The notes: generated by a model not told the origin, from the sequence alone. DNA of 64,000 bases from Variovorax sp. Root318D1 (GCF_001424835.1 NZ_LMCQ01000003.1:180076-244075); one strand, 5' to 3'; positions 17,974-28,767 are shown, counted from the stretch's first letter. Numbers and translations are program-made.

Positions 17974-18825
17974 TCAAGAGGGCAGGTCGATGCGCTCCCG
18001 CATGAAGCGGGCAAACCTCGGCAGACCACTGGGGTTGGTGCCGTTGAAGCGGTAGGTCACCCAGCTCCCGATGGCGGGTGGGTTCTCGCGCTCGGCGTCG
18101 GTGAGGCCGGTGCCGAGCTTGAAGCGCTTGCCCTCGGGCGTTTCGACCAGCAGCGCACCCAGCCGGCCACCGTGCCGGCCCTTGCCCGGAACGTGCCCGA
18201 CCACCCGGGCCTCGGCGTCGTCGTGGAGCTTGACCTTGAGCAGGTCGCTGTTGCGTTCTGCGCGATAGAGCGAACCGCCCCGGTGCAGCATCAGGCCTTC
18301 GCCGCCCATCTTCACGGTCTTGTCGAGCAGCGCTTGCAACTCGGGATGCGTGGTGGCGCGCTCTTGAGGCACGGGCACGATCCACGGCGCGTCGGTGATC
18401 GGGAGCAGCTTGCGCAGGGCCGCGAGCCGCGCCGTGAAATCGCCGCCCTGCGTCGGCAGATCGAACACCATGAACCGCATGCTGTGCCAGGCGGTGTCGT
18501 GCGGCGCCTGGCTGCGCACGGTGGAAACGGCATGCGCAAACTGACCCCGGCCGGCCCACAGCTCGCCATCGAGTGGCTGCTTGGGCAACTTTGCCGTGAA
18601 CCAGGCGGGCGCAACCACCGGCTCGCCGCCGCGCGTCCAGAGCTGCTGGCCGTCCCAGTAGCCGCGCACCCCGTCGTATTTTTCGCTGACCCAATAGTCC
18701 GCCAGCGACATGCCTGGGCGGTAGACCTCCGCCAGCATCAGTGCCGGCGCGGCCTCGCGCGCGACGGCCACACGGGCCGCCAGCGCGCCGAGCCCGGCAA
18801 GCAGGAGGGAACGTCGGGTCAGCAA
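17974..18825 (-). CDS. Exported ATP-dependent DNA ligase (Lig E type)
   Basis: 283-residue minimal ATP-dependent DNA ligase. Motif I is SEKYDGVRG with the adenylated lysine K49. GGEGLMLH (motif IV region) and LLKVKLHDD (motif V) follow, then a small OB domain to the end. It lacks DNA-binding extra domains, as in the Lig E group. Residues 1-23 (MLTRRSLLLAGLGALAARVA) form a signal sequence with a twin Arg, so the enzyme is predicted to act in the periplasm. There such ligases have been proposed to act on extracellular DNA or DNA taken up during competence. It is convergent with the decarboxylase gene; fabI lies upstream on the same strand. Confidence 0.9.
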   Translation of the reverse strand: MLTRRSLLLAGLGALAARVAVAREAAPALMLAEVYRPGMSLADYWVSEKYDGVRGYWDGQQLWTRGGEPVVAPAWFTAKLPKQPLDGELWAGRGQFAHAVSTVRSQAPHDTAWHSMRFMVFDLPTQGGDFTARLAALRKLLPITDAPWIVPVPQERATTHPELQALLDKTVKMGGEGLMLHRGGSLYRAERNSDLLKVKLHDDAEARVVGHVPGKGRHGGRLGALLVETPEGKRFKLGTGLTDAERENPPAIGSWVTYRFNGTNPSGLPRFARFMRERIDLPS

Positions 18826-18884
18826 GGTGCGGCTGCCGATCGATGAAGACGCAATGTTCGGCGTAGGTTGCCGGGCACGAGTCC

Positions 18885-19667
18885 TTATTCGCCCATTCCC
18901 GCGACGACGTTGCTGAAGCCGCCGTCCACGTAAGTGATCTCGGCGCTCACGCCGCTGGCAAGGTCGCTCAGCAGAAAGGCGGCCACGTTGCCGACTTCCT
19001 CGATGGTCACGTTGCGGCGGATCGGCGAGGCCTCGGCCACGGCGGACAGCATCTTGCCGAAACCCTTGATGCCGCTGGCTGCCAGCGTCTTGATGGGGCC
19101 GGCGCTGATGCCGTTGACACGCATGCCCTTGGGGCCGAGCGACGCCGCGGTGTAGCGCACCGAAGCTTCGAGCGAAGCCTTGGCCAGGCCCATGGTGTTG
19201 TAGTTGGGCAGTGCGCGTTCAGCGCCCAGGTAGGTCAGCGTCAGCAGCGCGGCCTTGTCGTTGAGGTAGGGCAGGGCGGCCTTGGCCATGGCGGGGAAGC
19301 TGTAGGCGCTGATGTCGTGCGCAATCTTGAAACCCTCGCGCGACAGGCCTTCGAGAAAGTCGCCAGAGATCGCCTCGCGCGGCGCGAACCCGATGCTGTG
19401 CACGAAGCCGTCGAACTTGGGCCAGGTCTGCGCCAGATCGGCAAAGAGCTTGTCGATCTGCGCGTCGTCGCCCACGTCGCAGTCAAAAATAAGCTTGGAG
19501 CCGAAGTCCGCGGCGAATTCGGTGATACGGTCCTTGAATCGCTCGCCGACGTAGCTGAAAGCAAGCTCGGCGCCTTGTTCGTGACACGCCTTGGCAATGC
19601 CGTAGGCAATGGAGCGATTGCTCAACACGCCGGTGATCAACAGTTTTTTGCCGGAAAGAAAGCCCAT
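18885..19667 (-). CDS. fabI: Enoyl-[acyl-carrier-protein] reductase FabI
   Basis: 260-residue NADH-dependent enoyl-ACP reductase, the last step of each fatty acid elongation cycle and the target of triclosan-type inhibitors. The N-terminal nucleotide fold is [20 protein letters not shown]. The catalytic residues are Y146 and Y156 with K163 ([19 protein letters not shown]), the Y-x6-K spacing of FabI. The ATG at 19667 has a GAGG upstream. It is divergent from the yejA-like gene with a 37-bp gap, so each promoter probably lies inside or next to the other gene's start. Confidence 0.95.
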   Translation of the reverse strand: MGFLSGKKLLITGVLSNRSIAYGIAKACHEQGAELAFSYVGERFKDRITEFAADFGSKLIFDCDVGDDAQIDKLFADLAQTWPKFDGFVHSIGFAPREAISGDFLEGLSREGFKIAHDISAYSFPAMAKAALPYLNDKAALLTLTYLGAERALPNYNTMGLAKASLEASVRYTAASLGPKGMRVNGISAGPIKTLAASGIKGFGKMLSAVAEASPIRRNVTIEEVGNVAAFLLSDLASGVSAEITYVDGGFSNVVAGMGE

Positions 19668-19704
19668 GAAGTTGCCTCGTGAAAATCTTGGGCAGAATTC
19701 TCGC

Positions 19705-21501
19705 ATGCGGGCTTGGCTGCTTTTTCTCCTGATGCTCTGGGTGGCTCCTTCATGGGCCGCCCATGCCTATGCGCAGTTCGGCGACGTCAAGTATCCGCAC
19801 GGCTTCACCCATTTCAGTTACGTGAACCCGAATGCGCCCAAGGGCGGCGAGATCCGGATGGTGCCGCCGACCCGGCCCACCAACTTCGACAAGTTCAACC
19901 CATTCACCTTGAAGGGCACGGCGCCCTATGGGCAGGGCGTCCTGGTGTTCGAAAGCCTGCTCGCAGGCAATTCGGAGGAGCCGACCACAGCCTATGGCCT
20001 GCTGGCGGAAGACGTCGAGGTGCCAGCCGACAAGCTTTCCGCCACATTCCGGCTCAATCCCAAGGCGCGCTTCAACGACGGCTCGCCGGTGCTGGCTGCT
20101 GACGTGGTGTATTCCTTTGAAACGCTCAACAGCAAGCTGGCAGCGCCCCAGTTCCGAACGATCTATGCCGAGGTGAAGGGCGTGCGCGCACTCGACGAAC
20201 GCACGGTGCGCTTCGAGTTCGCAAGGCCCAATCCGGAGCTGCCTTTGGTGGTTGGCGGCATGGCGGTGTTCAGCCGCGCCTGGGGCGGCGGCAAGCCTTT
20301 CGACCAGATCATCAGCGAGGTGCCGATTGCCTCCGGCCCCTACAAGCCCGCGAGCGCCCGGCTGGGCCGCGACATCACCTACGTACGCGACCCGCGCTAC
20401 TGGGGCGCCGAGCTGCCGGTGCGCCGGGGACAGTTCAATTTCGACCGGATCTCCTTCAAGAACTACCTGGACGACACCTCCCGCTTCGAGGGGCTCAAGG
20501 CGGGTGAATTCGACTTCATGCGCGAATTCACTTCACGCAACTGGGCGCGCCAATACAAGGGCAAGCAGTTCGAGAGCGGCGAGCTCGTCAAGCGCGCTTT
20601 CGAAACCCGAAACCCCGGCGATTTCCAGGGCTACGTATTCAACCTTCGCAAGGACAAATTCAAGGACGTGCGGGTGCGCCAGGCCATCGGGCTGGCGATG
20701 GATTTCGAATGGCTCAACCGCCAGCTGTTCTACGGGCTCTACACGCGCGTGCAGGGTTATTTCCCCAACAGCGAGTTTCACGCCGAAGGCTTGCCAAAAC
20801 CCGACGAGCTGGCGCTGCTCGAACCGCTGCGCGACAAGCTTCGCCCCGAAGTCTTCGGACCGGCCGTGATCTCGCCTAGCACCGCGCCGCCAGGAAGCCT
20901 GCGCGAGAATCTGCGCCGCGCAAGGGCGTTGCTGGCCGAGGCGGGCTGGACCTACCGCGATGGCGCGCTGCGCAACGCCAAGAACGAGCCGTTCACCATC
21001 GAGTTCCTGAACGACCAGCCCTCGCTCATCCGGGTTGCCACGCCGTTCCAGAGCGCGCTGCAGAAGCTTGGCATCGAGATGCGCTTTCGCACCGTCGATT
21101 TCTCGCTGTCGCAGCAGCGCATGGACAATTTCGACTTCGAGATGACCAGCTTGCGCTTGTCGGGCAGTACCGCGCCCGGAGGCGAGTTGCTCGACTTCTT
21201 CGGGTCCAAGGCGGCCGAGACCCATGGCTCTTCCAACATCTGGGGCATTGCCGATCCGGCCGTCGATGCGCTGGTGCAGAAGGTGCTCAGCGCCACAACC
21301 AGGTCCGAACTGCGCACGGCGGTGCGCGCGCTCGATCGCGTGCTGTCGCACGGCTACTACTCGATCCCGCAGTACTACGGGAGCGCCTTCCTGGTCGGCT
21401 ACCGGCCGCGGCCTGTCGTACTGCCCGATGTCGTTCCCCCGTATTACCAGGCCGACGCTTGGGCGATGACTACCTGGTGGGCGTCGCCCACGAACAAATA
21501 G
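19705..21501 (+). CDS. yejA: Peptide ABC transporter periplasmic binding protein (YejA-like, SBP family 5)
   Basis: 598-residue family 5 solute-binding protein with a signal peptide ([20 protein letters not shown]). The N-terminal segment [18 protein letters not shown] is typical of YejA, the receptor of the YejABEF importer that takes up oligopeptides, including microcin C-type peptides and signalling or muropeptide-like cargo. The fold continues with [15 protein letters not shown] and VYSFETLNS. It is the first gene of a four-gene unit that continues with two permeases and a fused double ATPase, 15 bp before yejB. Confidence 0.92.
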   Translation: MRAWLLFLLMLWVAPSWAAHAYAQFGDVKYPHGFTHFSYVNPNAPKGGEIRMVPPTRPTNFDKFNPFTLKGTAPYGQGVLVFESLLAGNSEEPTTAYGLLAEDVEVPADKLSATFRLNPKARFNDGSPVLAADVVYSFETLNSKLAAPQFRTIYAEVKGVRALDERTVRFEFARPNPELPLVVGGMAVFSRAWGGGKPFDQIISEVPIASGPYKPASARLGRDITYVRDPRYWGAELPVRRGQFNFDRISFKNYLDDTSRFEGLKAGEFDFMREFTSRNWARQYKGKQFESGELVKRAFETRNPGDFQGYVFNLRKDKFKDVRVRQAIGLAMDFEWLNRQLFYGLYTRVQGYFPNSEFHAEGLPKPDELALLEPLRDKLRPEVFGPAVISPSTAPPGSLRENLRRARALLAEAGWTYRDGALRNAKNEPFTIEFLNDQPSLIRVATPFQSALQKLGIEMRFRTVDFSLSQQRMDNFDFEMTSLRLSGSTAPGGELLDFFGSKAAETHGSSNIWGIADPAVDALVQKVLSATTRSELRTAVRALDRVLSHGYYSIPQYYGSAFLVGYRPRPVVLPDVVPPYYQADAWAMTTWWASPTNK

Positions 21502-21516
21502 AAAATCGCGCACGCC

Positions 21517-22551
21517 ATGGCCAGCTACATCCTCAAACGCCTGCTCCTTATGGTGCCCACGCTGCTCGGCGTGCTGCTGCTGACCTTCGTGGTCATCCAG
21601 TTCGTGCCCGGCGGACCCGTTGAGCAGATGGTGTCGCAACTGCAGGGCCGCGATTCCGGTGGCGAGCGCGCAGCGAGCAGCGGAGCCGGCTATCGCGGAC
21701 GGCAGGGGCTGCCGCCGGAACGCATTGCCGAGATCAAGGCACTCTACGGCTTCGACAAGCCGGCGCACGAGCGCTTCTGGCAAATGCTCAAGTCGTTCGC
21801 GAAGCTCGACCTGGGCCAGAGCTTCTACCAGCGCAAGGCGGTGTGGGACCTGGTCAAGGAAAAGCTGCCGGTGTCGATCAGCCTGGGCCTCTGGACCTTC
21901 TTCATCAGCTACCTGATCGCTGTGCCGCTCGGCGTAGCGAAAGCGGTGCGCGCGGGTTCGCGTTTCGACTTTGTGACCACGCTCATCGTGCTGGTCGGCT
22001 ATGCGATACCCGGCTTTGTGCTGGGGGTGGCGCTGCTCGTGATCTTCGGCGGGCAGCTCCAGTGGTTTCCGTTGCGGGGGCTGACCTCGCCCAACTGGGA
22101 AACGCTCGGCTGGGGCGCGAAGATCGTCGACTATCTCTGGCACATTGCATTGCCCGTGACCGCGATGGTGCTCGGCAGCTTTGCCGTGACGGCCATGCTC
22201 ACGAAGAATTCTTTCCTGGAGGAAATCCGCAAGCAATATGTGCTGACGGCGCGCGCGAAGGGGCTGGCCGAACGGCAGGTGCTCTGGAAACACGTCTTCC
22301 GCAACGCCCTGATCCCGATCATCACGGGATTTCCGGCAGCCTTCATCGGCGCCTTCTTCACAGGGTCGCTGCTGATCGAGACGCTGTTCTCGCTCGATGG
22401 GCTGGGCCTTCTGAGCTACGAAAGCGTGATCCGGCGCGACTATCCCGTGGTGCTCGGTACGCTGTACCTGTTCACGCTGATCGGCCTCTTGACCAAGCTC
22501 ATTTCCGATCTCTGCTACGTCTGGGTCGACCCGAGGGTGAAATTTGACTGA
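21517..22551 (+). CDS. yejB: Peptide ABC transporter permease YejB
   Basis: 344-residue inner-membrane permease of the BPD_transp_1 (DppB-like) family. It starts with the typical MASYILKRLLLMVPTLLGVL. A long first periplasmic region (about 45-105) contains the Gly/Arg-rich stretch also seen in E. coli YejB. The EAA coupling loop around TARAKGLAERQVLWKHVFRNAL contacts the ATPase. It pairs with YejE; the yejE start overlaps its last codons. Confidence 0.93.
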   Translation: MASYILKRLLLMVPTLLGVLLLTFVVIQFVPGGPVEQMVSQLQGRDSGGERAASSGAGYRGRQGLPPERIAEIKALYGFDKPAHERFWQMLKSFAKLDLGQSFYQRKAVWDLVKEKLPVSISLGLWTFFISYLIAVPLGVAKAVRAGSRFDFVTTLIVLVGYAIPGFVLGVALLVIFGGQLQWFPLRGLTSPNWETLGWGAKIVDYLWHIALPVTAMVLGSFAVTAMLTKNSFLEEIRKQYVLTARAKGLAERQVLWKHVFRNALIPIITGFPAAFIGAFFTGSLLIETLFSLDGLGLLSYESVIRRDYPVVLGTLYLFTLIGLLTKLISDLCYVWVDPRVKFD

Positions 22552-23587
22552 CGCGCTGCCCGTTTCGCTGAGCCCTGCGCGCCGCGCCTGGCGCCGTTTT
22601 CGCCGGAATCCGCTCGGGTTCTGGAGCCTCGTCGTCTTCACGGTGCTCGTCGTCCTCAGCCTTTTTGCGGAAGTGCTGTCCACGGACAAGCCGCTCGTCG
22701 TGCATTACGAGGGGCACACCTACTTCCCCGTGCTGCGCGACTACCCCGAAAAGACCTTCGGCGGCGACTTTGAGACACCGGCCGACTACCTCGATCCGTT
22801 CATCCGCGAGCGGATCACAGCGGGGGAAAACTGGGCAATCTATGCGCCGAACACCTATGGCCCGCAGACGCTCAATTACTTTGCCAAGTTGCCGAATCCG
22901 TCGGCCCCATCGCGCGACAACTTCTTTGGCACCGACGACCGCGGCCGCGACCTTCTGGCGCAGTTGATCTACGGCTTTCGCGTAAGCGTGCTGTTTGCAC
23001 TGGCGCTCACGGTCATCGGCGTGGTGCTGGGCATCGTGACGGGAGCTGTGCAGGGCTTCTTCGGCGGCAAGACCGACCTCGCATTCCAGCGCTTCATCGA
23101 AATCTGGGGCTCCATGCCCGAGCTCTACCTGCTGATCATCTTCAGCGCGATCTTCTCGCCCAGCGTGGCGCTGCTGCTCATCTTGCTGAGCCTTTTCGGA
23201 TGGATGGGCCTGTCGGACTACGTGCGCGCCGAATTTCTGCGCAACCGCCAGATGGACTACGTACGCGCCGCGCGCGCCCTCGGCGTCGGCAACCTGCAGA
23301 TCATGTGGCGACACATCCTGCCCAACAGCATGGTGCCGGTCGTCACCTTCCTGCCTTTCCGAATGAGCGCGGCGATCCTGGCGCTGACGTCGCTCGACTT
23401 CCTGGGCCTTGGCGTGCCGCCGGGTACGCCGTCCCTCGGCGAACTGCTCAGCCAGGGCAAGGCCAACATCGATGCCTGGTGGATCTCGTTGTCAACCTTT
23501 GGCGTGCTCGTCGTGACGCTGATGCTCCTGACCTTCATGGGAGACGCGCTGCGCGATGCGCTCGATCCGCGAAAGGCCGACAAGTGA
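22544..23587 (+). CDS. yejE: Peptide ABC transporter permease YejE
   Basis: 347-residue DppC-like permease. It has the N-terminal OppC-type segment RRAWRRFRRNPLGFWSLVVF, a periplasmic insert (about 50-140) holding YPEKTFGGDFETPADYLDPF as in YejE proteins, then five more membrane helices. The coupling motif is ARALGVGNLQIMWRHILPN. The start is a TTG at 22544 overlapping yejB by 8 bp, with GAGGGTGA just upstream; no better ATG exists nearby. It is part of the yejABEF operon. Confidence 0.92.
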   Translation: MTDALPVSLSPARRAWRRFRRNPLGFWSLVVFTVLVVLSLFAEVLSTDKPLVVHYEGHTYFPVLRDYPEKTFGGDFETPADYLDPFIRERITAGENWAIYAPNTYGPQTLNYFAKLPNPSAPSRDNFFGTDDRGRDLLAQLIYGFRVSVLFALALTVIGVVLGIVTGAVQGFFGGKTDLAFQRFIEIWGSMPELYLLIIFSAIFSPSVALLLILLSLFGWMGLSDYVRAEFLRNRQMDYVRAARALGVGNLQIMWRHILPNSMVPVVTFLPFRMSAAILALTSLDFLGLGVPPGTPSLGELLSQGKANIDAWWISLSTFGVLVVTLMLLTFMGDALRDALDPRKADK

Positions 23588-25218
23588 GCGCAATGACGAC
23601 CCCTCATCAGCCGCTGCTGGACGTCAAGGGCCTGCGCGTCGCGTTCGGCGGCAAGGAGGTGGTGCATGGCATCGACTTCCACATTGCCGCCGGCGAGAAG
23701 CTCGCCCTGGTGGGCGAGTCGGGCTCGGGCAAGACCGTCACGGCGCTGGCGCTGCTGCGCCTGGCCCAGAACGCCGACCTCGCAGGTGTCGCGAAGCTGT
23801 TCGACCCCCAGGCTTCGAACGGGCGCGACCTCCTGTCGATCCCGGAGCGGGAACTGCGCGGCATTCGCGGCAAGGAGATCGCAATGATCTTCCAGGAGCC
23901 GATGACCGCGCTCAACGCGCTCTACAGCGTGGGCGACCAGATTGCCGAGGTGCTCGAACTGCACGAAGGGCTCTCGGCACGCGACGCGCAAGCCGCCGCC
24001 GTCCAGTTGCTTGCCGACACCGGCATTCCCGAGCCGGAGCGGCGGGCGAGGGCGTTTCCGCACCAGCTCTCGGGTGGGCAGCGCCAGCGCGCCATGATCG
24101 CCATGGCGCTCGCCTGCAAGCCGCGCCTGCTGCTGGCCGACGAGCCGACCACCGCGCTCGACGTGACCGTGCGCGCGCAGATCCTCGATCTGCTGGCCGA
24201 CCTGCAGCGCAAGCATGGCATGGCGGTGTTGCTGATCACCCACGACCTGAACCTGGTGCGCCGGTTCGCCGACCGCGTCGCGGTGATGGAAGACGGCCAC
24301 ATCGTCGAGCAGGGCGAGGTGGCCACGGTGTTCCAAGCGCCACAACATGCGTACACCCGCAAGTTGATCGACAGCCATCCCGAGCGCAACGTCGCCGCCG
24401 TGGCCGCGGGCGCCGATGCACGGCCGCTGCTCGAGGCCACGGGCATGCGGGTGAGCTATCCGGTGTCCCGGCCGGGCGTTGCCGGCTGGTTCCGCAAGGG
24501 CGAATTCATCGCGGTGCAGAACGCCGATTTCCGCATCGCGCCTGGTGAAACGCTGGGCGTGGTCGGGGAATCCGGGTCGGGCAAGTCGACGCTGGCGCTG
24601 GCCGCTCTCGGACTGCTGAAGTATCGCGGGGCGCTCAAGGTGGATGGCAAGGGCTGGGCGGTCGACCGGGGGTCCGACCTGGCCTTGCGCCGGGTCATGC
24701 AGGTGGTTTTCCAGGACCCGTTTTCTTCGCTCTCGCCGCGCATGACGGTCGAGCAAATCGTTGGCGAGGGACTTCGCGTTCATGCACCCGAGCTTGACAC
24801 CGAGCAGCGCCGGGCAAGGGCCCTGGCGGCGCTGGCCGACGTGGGTTTGAGCGAGACGCAGTTTCCGTCGCTGCTCGACCGCTACCCGCACGAGTTTTCG
24901 GGCGGGCAGCGCCAGCGACTTGCGATTGCGCGCGCGCTCATCGTCGATCCGCAACTGCTGGTGCTCGACGAGCCCACCAGTGCGCTCGACGTGACGATCC
25001 AGAAGCAGGTGTTGGGCCTGCTGCAGCGCCTGCAGCGCGAGCGCGGCCTGAGCTACCTGCTCATCACCCACGACGTCGAAGTGATTCGCGCCATGGCGCA
25101 CCAGGTCATCGTGATGAAGGATGGCGCCATCCTCGAAGCCGGCCTCGTCGAGCGCGTGCTCGATGCGCCAGAGCACCCCTACACAAGAAAACTGGTGGCC
25201 GCCGCGCTGCTGGAATAG
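23584..25218 (+). CDS. yejF: Peptide ABC transporter double ATPase YejF
   Basis: 544-residue protein with two full ABC ATPase domains in tandem. Domain 1 has Walker A GESGSGKT (about 47-54), signature LSGGQRQR and Walker B LLLADEP. Domain 2 has GESGSGKS (about 324), FSGGQRQR and LLVLDEP. Each domain ends with the oligopeptide-transporter region HAYTRKLI or HPYTRKLV. It powers uptake through YejB/YejE. The GTG at 23584 overlaps the yejE stop as GTGA with AAAGG 7 nt upstream and is preferred; an ATG three codons later (23593) is the alternative. Confidence 0.92.
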   Translation: MSAMTTPHQPLLDVKGLRVAFGGKEVVHGIDFHIAAGEKLALVGESGSGKTVTALALLRLAQNADLAGVAKLFDPQASNGRDLLSIPERELRGIRGKEIAMIFQEPMTALNALYSVGDQIAEVLELHEGLSARDAQAAAVQLLADTGIPEPERRARAFPHQLSGGQRQRAMIAMALACKPRLLLADEPTTALDVTVRAQILDLLADLQRKHGMAVLLITHDLNLVRRFADRVAVMEDGHIVEQGEVATVFQAPQHAYTRKLIDSHPERNVAAVAAGADARPLLEATGMRVSYPVSRPGVAGWFRKGEFIAVQNADFRIAPGETLGVVGESGSGKSTLALAALGLLKYRGALKVDGKGWAVDRGSDLALRRVMQVVFQDPFSSLSPRMTVEQIVGEGLRVHAPELDTEQRRARALAALADVGLSETQFPSLLDRYPHEFSGGQRQRLAIARALIVDPQLLVLDEPTSALDVTIQKQVLGLLQRLQRERGLSYLLITHDVEVIRAMAHQVIVMKDGAILEAGLVERVLDAPEHPYTRKLVAAALLE

Positions 25219-25237
25219 AACAACGGAATTCAGAGCC

Positions 25238-26437
25238 ATGTCGGGAATCAGACAAGGCCGGCGCGGGGCCTGGCGCGCGGCGCTGGCCTGCATGGTCACT
25301 TTGGCTGTGGCCATGGGGTTGGGACGTTTCGCCTTCACGCCCATGCTGCCGATCATGCTGCACGAGGGAAAGCTCCAGCTCGAGGCGGGAGGCGTGCTGG
25401 CGTCGCTCAACTACCTGGGCTACTTCCTGGGCGCGGTCAGCTGCGCGGCCATCGGCATCAAGGCCAAGACCATGGTGCGCGGCGGGCTGGCCGCAACGGC
25501 TGTGCTGCTGGTCGGCATGGGTGTGCTCCACAGCTTCACGAGCTGGGGCATCTTGCGCGCGGCAGCCGGCGTGATGAGTGCCTGGGTCTTCGTATTCGCG
25601 TCCGGATGGGGCCTGCGCCGGTTGGCCGAAACCAACTCCCCGGCGTTGGCCGGCGTCATCTATACGGGCCCCGGCATCGGCATTGCCATGACCGGCCTGC
25701 TCGGCGGCGCCCTGGGGCGGTGGGGTTCAGAAACCGGGTGGATCGGTCTCGGGCTGCTGGCGGTGGTGCTGGTGGCGGCGATCTGGCGGGTGTTCGACGA
25801 CGGCGAGCTGCCAGTGGCTGCCGGCTCCGCAGCCACGCCTGCAGCCGCGGCAGGTACGCCGGCTTCGGCCTCGGCACGCAGCGACGCCGTCTGGCTGGTC
25901 GCGCTCTACGGCCTGGCCGGCTTCGGCTACATCATCACGGCGACCTTCCTGCCCGTGATTGCCCGCCAGGCGCTGCCGGGCTCGCCCTGGCCCGACTTCT
26001 TCTGGCCGCTTTTCGGGCTGGCGATCATTCCGGGCGCGCTGATCGGCGCCCGCGCGCCCCTCCATTGGGACAACCGGCTGCTGCTGGCGGCGGCGTATGC
26101 GCTGCAGGCGCTGGGCGTATTGCTGTCGGTGGCGTGGCCCACCATTGCCGGCTTTGCGCTTGGCAGCCTGCTGCTCGGCATGCCGTTCACGGCCATCACT
26201 CTTTTTGCGATGCGGGATGCGCGCCGGCTGCGGGGCAATGCCGCCGCTGGGCTGATCGGCTACGCCACGGCTTCCTATGGCGTCGGGCAGATCATCGGGC
26301 CGCTTTTTGCCGCGCCGCTGGCGCAGCGAACCGGTTCGTTCCAGTTGCCGCTGCTGGTGGCGGCTGCGGCCCTGGCGCTGGGGGCCGCGCTGTTTGCGCT
26401 GGTGTGGTCGAAATCTCGCCGCATAACAGGCAACTGA
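25238..26437 (+). CDS. MFS transporter, YbfB/YjiJ family
   Basis: 399-residue inner-membrane carrier with about 12 hydrophobic helices. The first-helix pattern VAMGLGRFAFTPMLPIML is the hallmark of the YbfB/YjiJ group. A cytoplasmic Ala/Pro-rich loop (about 200-222) joins the two halves. Substrates of this group are unknown. The gene follows yejF by 19 bp and may be cotranscribed with it. The strong hairpin at 26494-26525 could end that transcript. Confidence 0.88.
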   Translation: MSGIRQGRRGAWRAALACMVTLAVAMGLGRFAFTPMLPIMLHEGKLQLEAGGVLASLNYLGYFLGAVSCAAIGIKAKTMVRGGLAATAVLLVGMGVLHSFTSWGILRAAAGVMSAWVFVFASGWGLRRLAETNSPALAGVIYTGPGIGIAMTGLLGGALGRWGSETGWIGLGLLAVVLVAAIWRVFDDGELPVAAGSAATPAAAAGTPASASARSDAVWLVALYGLAGFGYIITATFLPVIARQALPGSPWPDFFWPLFGLAIIPGALIGARAPLHWDNRLLLAAAYALQALGVLLSVAWPTIAGFALGSLLLGMPFTAITLFAMRDARRLRGNAAAGLIGYATASYGVGQIIGPLFAAPLAQRTGSFQLPLLVAAAALALGAALFALVWSKSRRITGN

Positions 26438-26472
26438 GCGTCAAAGCCCCTTCATTTCTCACACGAATAGCA

Positions 26473-26478
26473 TATAAT
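26473..26478 (+). promoter_or_regulatory. Candidate -10 hexamer (TATAAT) upstream of rimP
   Basis: A perfect TATAAT lies in an AT-rich patch between the MFS gene and rimP. The -35 region about 17 bp upstream (CTTCAT at 26450-26455) is a weak match. Transcription would start near 26485, only about 10 bp before a strong terminator hairpin and about 135 bp before the rimP start. Confidence 0.55.
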
Positions 26479-26493
26479 TCGAGGCTCACGACC

Positions 26494-26525
26494 AAACGGG
26501 CGGGTACCAACCGCCCGTTTTTTTT
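26494..26525 (+). terminator. Intrinsic terminator in the rimP leader
   Basis: A 10-bp perfect stem (AAACGGGCGG / CCGCCCGTTT) with a 7-nt loop, followed on the plus strand by eight T. It can end the yejABEF-MFS transcript. Because a TATAAT lies just upstream, it may also act as an attenuator for the rimP-nusA operon. Confidence 0.88.
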
Positions 26526-26618
26526 GGTCTATGCATTCTCGATGCGTGGCACCCGTGGCGGGCGGGTGGCGCGTACAAGCATTTCGCACAGGCATTTTTA
26601 CAAGGCATTTTCAAACAC

Positions 26619-27266
26619 GTGGCATTGCAGCAGACAGTGGAACAAACCGTGGCCGGACTCGGCTACGACCTGGTCGAGATCGAAAGATCGGCCGGGGGAT
26701 TGCTGCGCGTCACGATTGATTTGCCCTGGACAGCCCCCACCTCGGAAGCTGTGGCTGCGGGAATTCCCGAGCCCTTCGTGACCGTCGAGGATTGCGAAAA
26801 GGTCACGCGGCAACTGCAGTTTGCGCTCGAGGTCGATGGTGTCGATTACAAGCGGCTCGAGGTTTCCTCGCCGGGTATTGACCGTCCGCTTCGCAATGAG
26901 CAGGATTTCGAGCGTTTCGTCGGTGAGGTGATCGACATCACGCTCAAGGCGCCGATGGGTGCCGCGGCGGCGGGGCAGGTGTCTGCCAACCGCAAGAAAT
27001 TTCGCGGCACGCTGGAGCGTGCTGAAAGAGCGGAAGGGGCCGACGGAGCCCCGGGCTGGCAAATCGTCTGGAGCGATGCGCCCGAGCCCAAACCGGGACA
27101 AAAAGTGAGCAAGAAGCGCGCGCCTGCAAAGTTGCAGGCGCTCGGCTTCGTGCTGGACGAGCTGCGCGATGCGCGGCTCGCGCCAATTGTGGATTTCAAG
27201 GGCCGCAGGGCCAAAACCCAACCGGGTTTTTCGGATATTGACGACGGAACGAATGTTCCGGACTGA
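26619..27266 (+). CDS. rimP: Ribosome maturation factor RimP
   Basis: 215-residue 30S assembly factor. The N-terminal domain begins [18 protein letters not shown] and contains [10 protein letters not shown], the strongest family motif. The C-terminal SH3-like part is interrupted by a charged Ala/Gly/Lys-rich insert (about 135-175), so the protein is longer than the roughly 150-residue E. coli form, as in other Burkholderiales. The GTG at 26619 opens the conserved core at once. It is the first gene of the rimP-nusA-infB-rbfA-truB operon, 16 bp before nusA. Confidence 0.93.
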   Translation: MALQQTVEQTVAGLGYDLVEIERSAGGLLRVTIDLPWTAPTSEAVAAGIPEPFVTVEDCEKVTRQLQFALEVDGVDYKRLEVSSPGIDRPLRNEQDFERFVGEVIDITLKAPMGAAAAGQVSANRKKFRGTLERAERAEGADGAPGWQIVWSDAPEPKPGQKVSKKRAPAKLQALGFVLDELRDARLAPIVDFKGRRAKTQPGFSDIDDGTNVPD

Positions 27267-27282
27267 ACAGAGGAGTGGTGGC

Positions 27283-28767
27283 ATGAATCGCGAAATGTTG
27301 ATGTTGGTGGATGCGATCTCGCGAGAGAAGAACGTCGAGCGCGACGTGGTCTTCGGCGCGGTCGAATCCGCACTGGCGCAAGCCACCAAGAAGCTCTATG
27401 CGGGCGAAGTGGACATCCGCGTGGCCGTGGACCGCGACAGCGGCGACTACGAAACCTTCCGCCGCTGGCACGTCGTTCCGGATGAGGCCGGCCTGCAGCT
27501 GCCCGACCAGGAAATCCTCCTGTTCGAAGCCAAGGAAGAAATGCCCGACATCGAGGTCGACGAGTACATCGAGGAATCGGTGGACTCGGTGCCGATCGGC
27601 CGCATCGGCGCCATGGCCGCCAAGCAGGTGATCCTGCAGAAGATCCGCGACGCCGAGCGCGAGATGCTGCTGAACGACTTCATGTCGCGCGGCGACAAGA
27701 TCTTCGTGGGCACCGTCAAGCGCCTGGACAAGGGCGACATCATCGTGGAGGCCGGCCGCGTCGAAGGGCGCCTGCGCCGCAGCGAGATGATTGCCAAGGA
27801 AAACCTGCGCAACGGCGACCGCGTGCGGGCCATGATCATGGAGGTCGACCTGACGCTGCGCGGCGCGCCGATCATCCTGTCGCGCTCGGCCCCCGAGTTC
27901 ATGATCGAGCTGTTCCGCCAGGAAGTGCCCGAGATCGAACAAGGCCTGCTCGAAATCAAGAGCTGCGCCCGCGACCCCGGTTCGCGCGCCAAGATCGCCG
28001 TGCTCTCGCACGACAAGCGTGTCGACCCGATTGGCACTTGCGTCGGCGTGCGCGGCACCCGTGTCAACGCCGTCACCAACGAGCTCGCCGGCGAGCGCGT
28101 CGACATCGTGCTGTGGAGCGAAGACCCGGCCCAGTTCGTGATCGGCGCCCTGGCTCCGGCCAACGTGTCGTCGATCGTGGTCGACGAGGAAAAGCACGCC
28201 ATGGACGTGGTGGTCGACGAGGAAAACCTCGCCATCGCCATCGGCCGCGGCGGCCAGAACGTGCGCCTGGCTTCCGACCTCACGGGTTGGAAGATCAACA
28301 TCATGGACGCCAACGAATCTGCGCAGAAGCAGGCCGTCGAAACCGACGCCAGCCGCAAGCTGTTCATGGAAAAGCTCGACGTCGACGAGGAAATCGCCGA
28401 CATCCTGATCTCCGAGGGCTTCAACAGCCTCGAGGAAGTGGCCTATGTGCCGATCTCCGAAATGCTGGAGATCGAAGCTTTCGATGAAGACACCATCAAT
28501 GAGCTGCGCACGCGCGCCAAGGATGCGCTGCTGACCATGGAAATCGCCAAGGAAGAGGGCGTCGAGACCGTCTCGCAGAATCTGCGCGACCTCGAAGGCC
28601 TTGACCCCGAGCTGATTCCAAAGCTGGCCGAGGCGGGTGTACACACCCGCGACGACCTCGCCGACCTCGCGGTCGATGAACTCACCGAGATCACCGGCCA
28701 CAGCGCCGATGACGCCAAAGCCCTCATCTTGAAAGCCCGCGAACATTGGTTCGCCGGCCAAGAGTGA
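27283..28767 (+). CDS. nusA: Transcription termination/antitermination factor NusA
   Basis: 494-residue NusA. The N-terminal RNA polymerase-binding domain ([20 protein letters not shown]) is followed by S1 (about 140-200) and two KH domains with [14 protein letters not shown] and [14 protein letters not shown]. Two C-terminal acidic helix-hairpin repeats (about 365-490) match the AR1/AR2 organisation of E. coli. It controls pausing, intrinsic termination and rRNA antitermination. The ATG at 27283 has GAGGAG upstream. NusA feedback on its own operon is known elsewhere, which fits the hairpin in the rimP leader. Confidence 0.96.
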   Translation: MNREMLMLVDAISREKNVERDVVFGAVESALAQATKKLYAGEVDIRVAVDRDSGDYETFRRWHVVPDEAGLQLPDQEILLFEAKEEMPDIEVDEYIEESVDSVPIGRIGAMAAKQVILQKIRDAEREMLLNDFMSRGDKIFVGTVKRLDKGDIIVEAGRVEGRLRRSEMIAKENLRNGDRVRAMIMEVDLTLRGAPIILSRSAPEFMIELFRQEVPEIEQGLLEIKSCARDPGSRAKIAVLSHDKRVDPIGTCVGVRGTRVNAVTNELAGERVDIVLWSEDPAQFVIGALAPANVSSIVVDEEKHAMDVVVDEENLAIAIGRGGQNVRLASDLTGWKINIMDANESAQKQAVETDASRKLFMEKLDVDEEIADILISEGFNSLEEVAYVPISEMLEIEAFDEDTINELRTRAKDALLTMEIAKEEGVETVSQNLRDLEGLDPELIPKLAEAGVHTRDDLADLAVDELTEITGHSADDAKALILKAREHWFAGQE

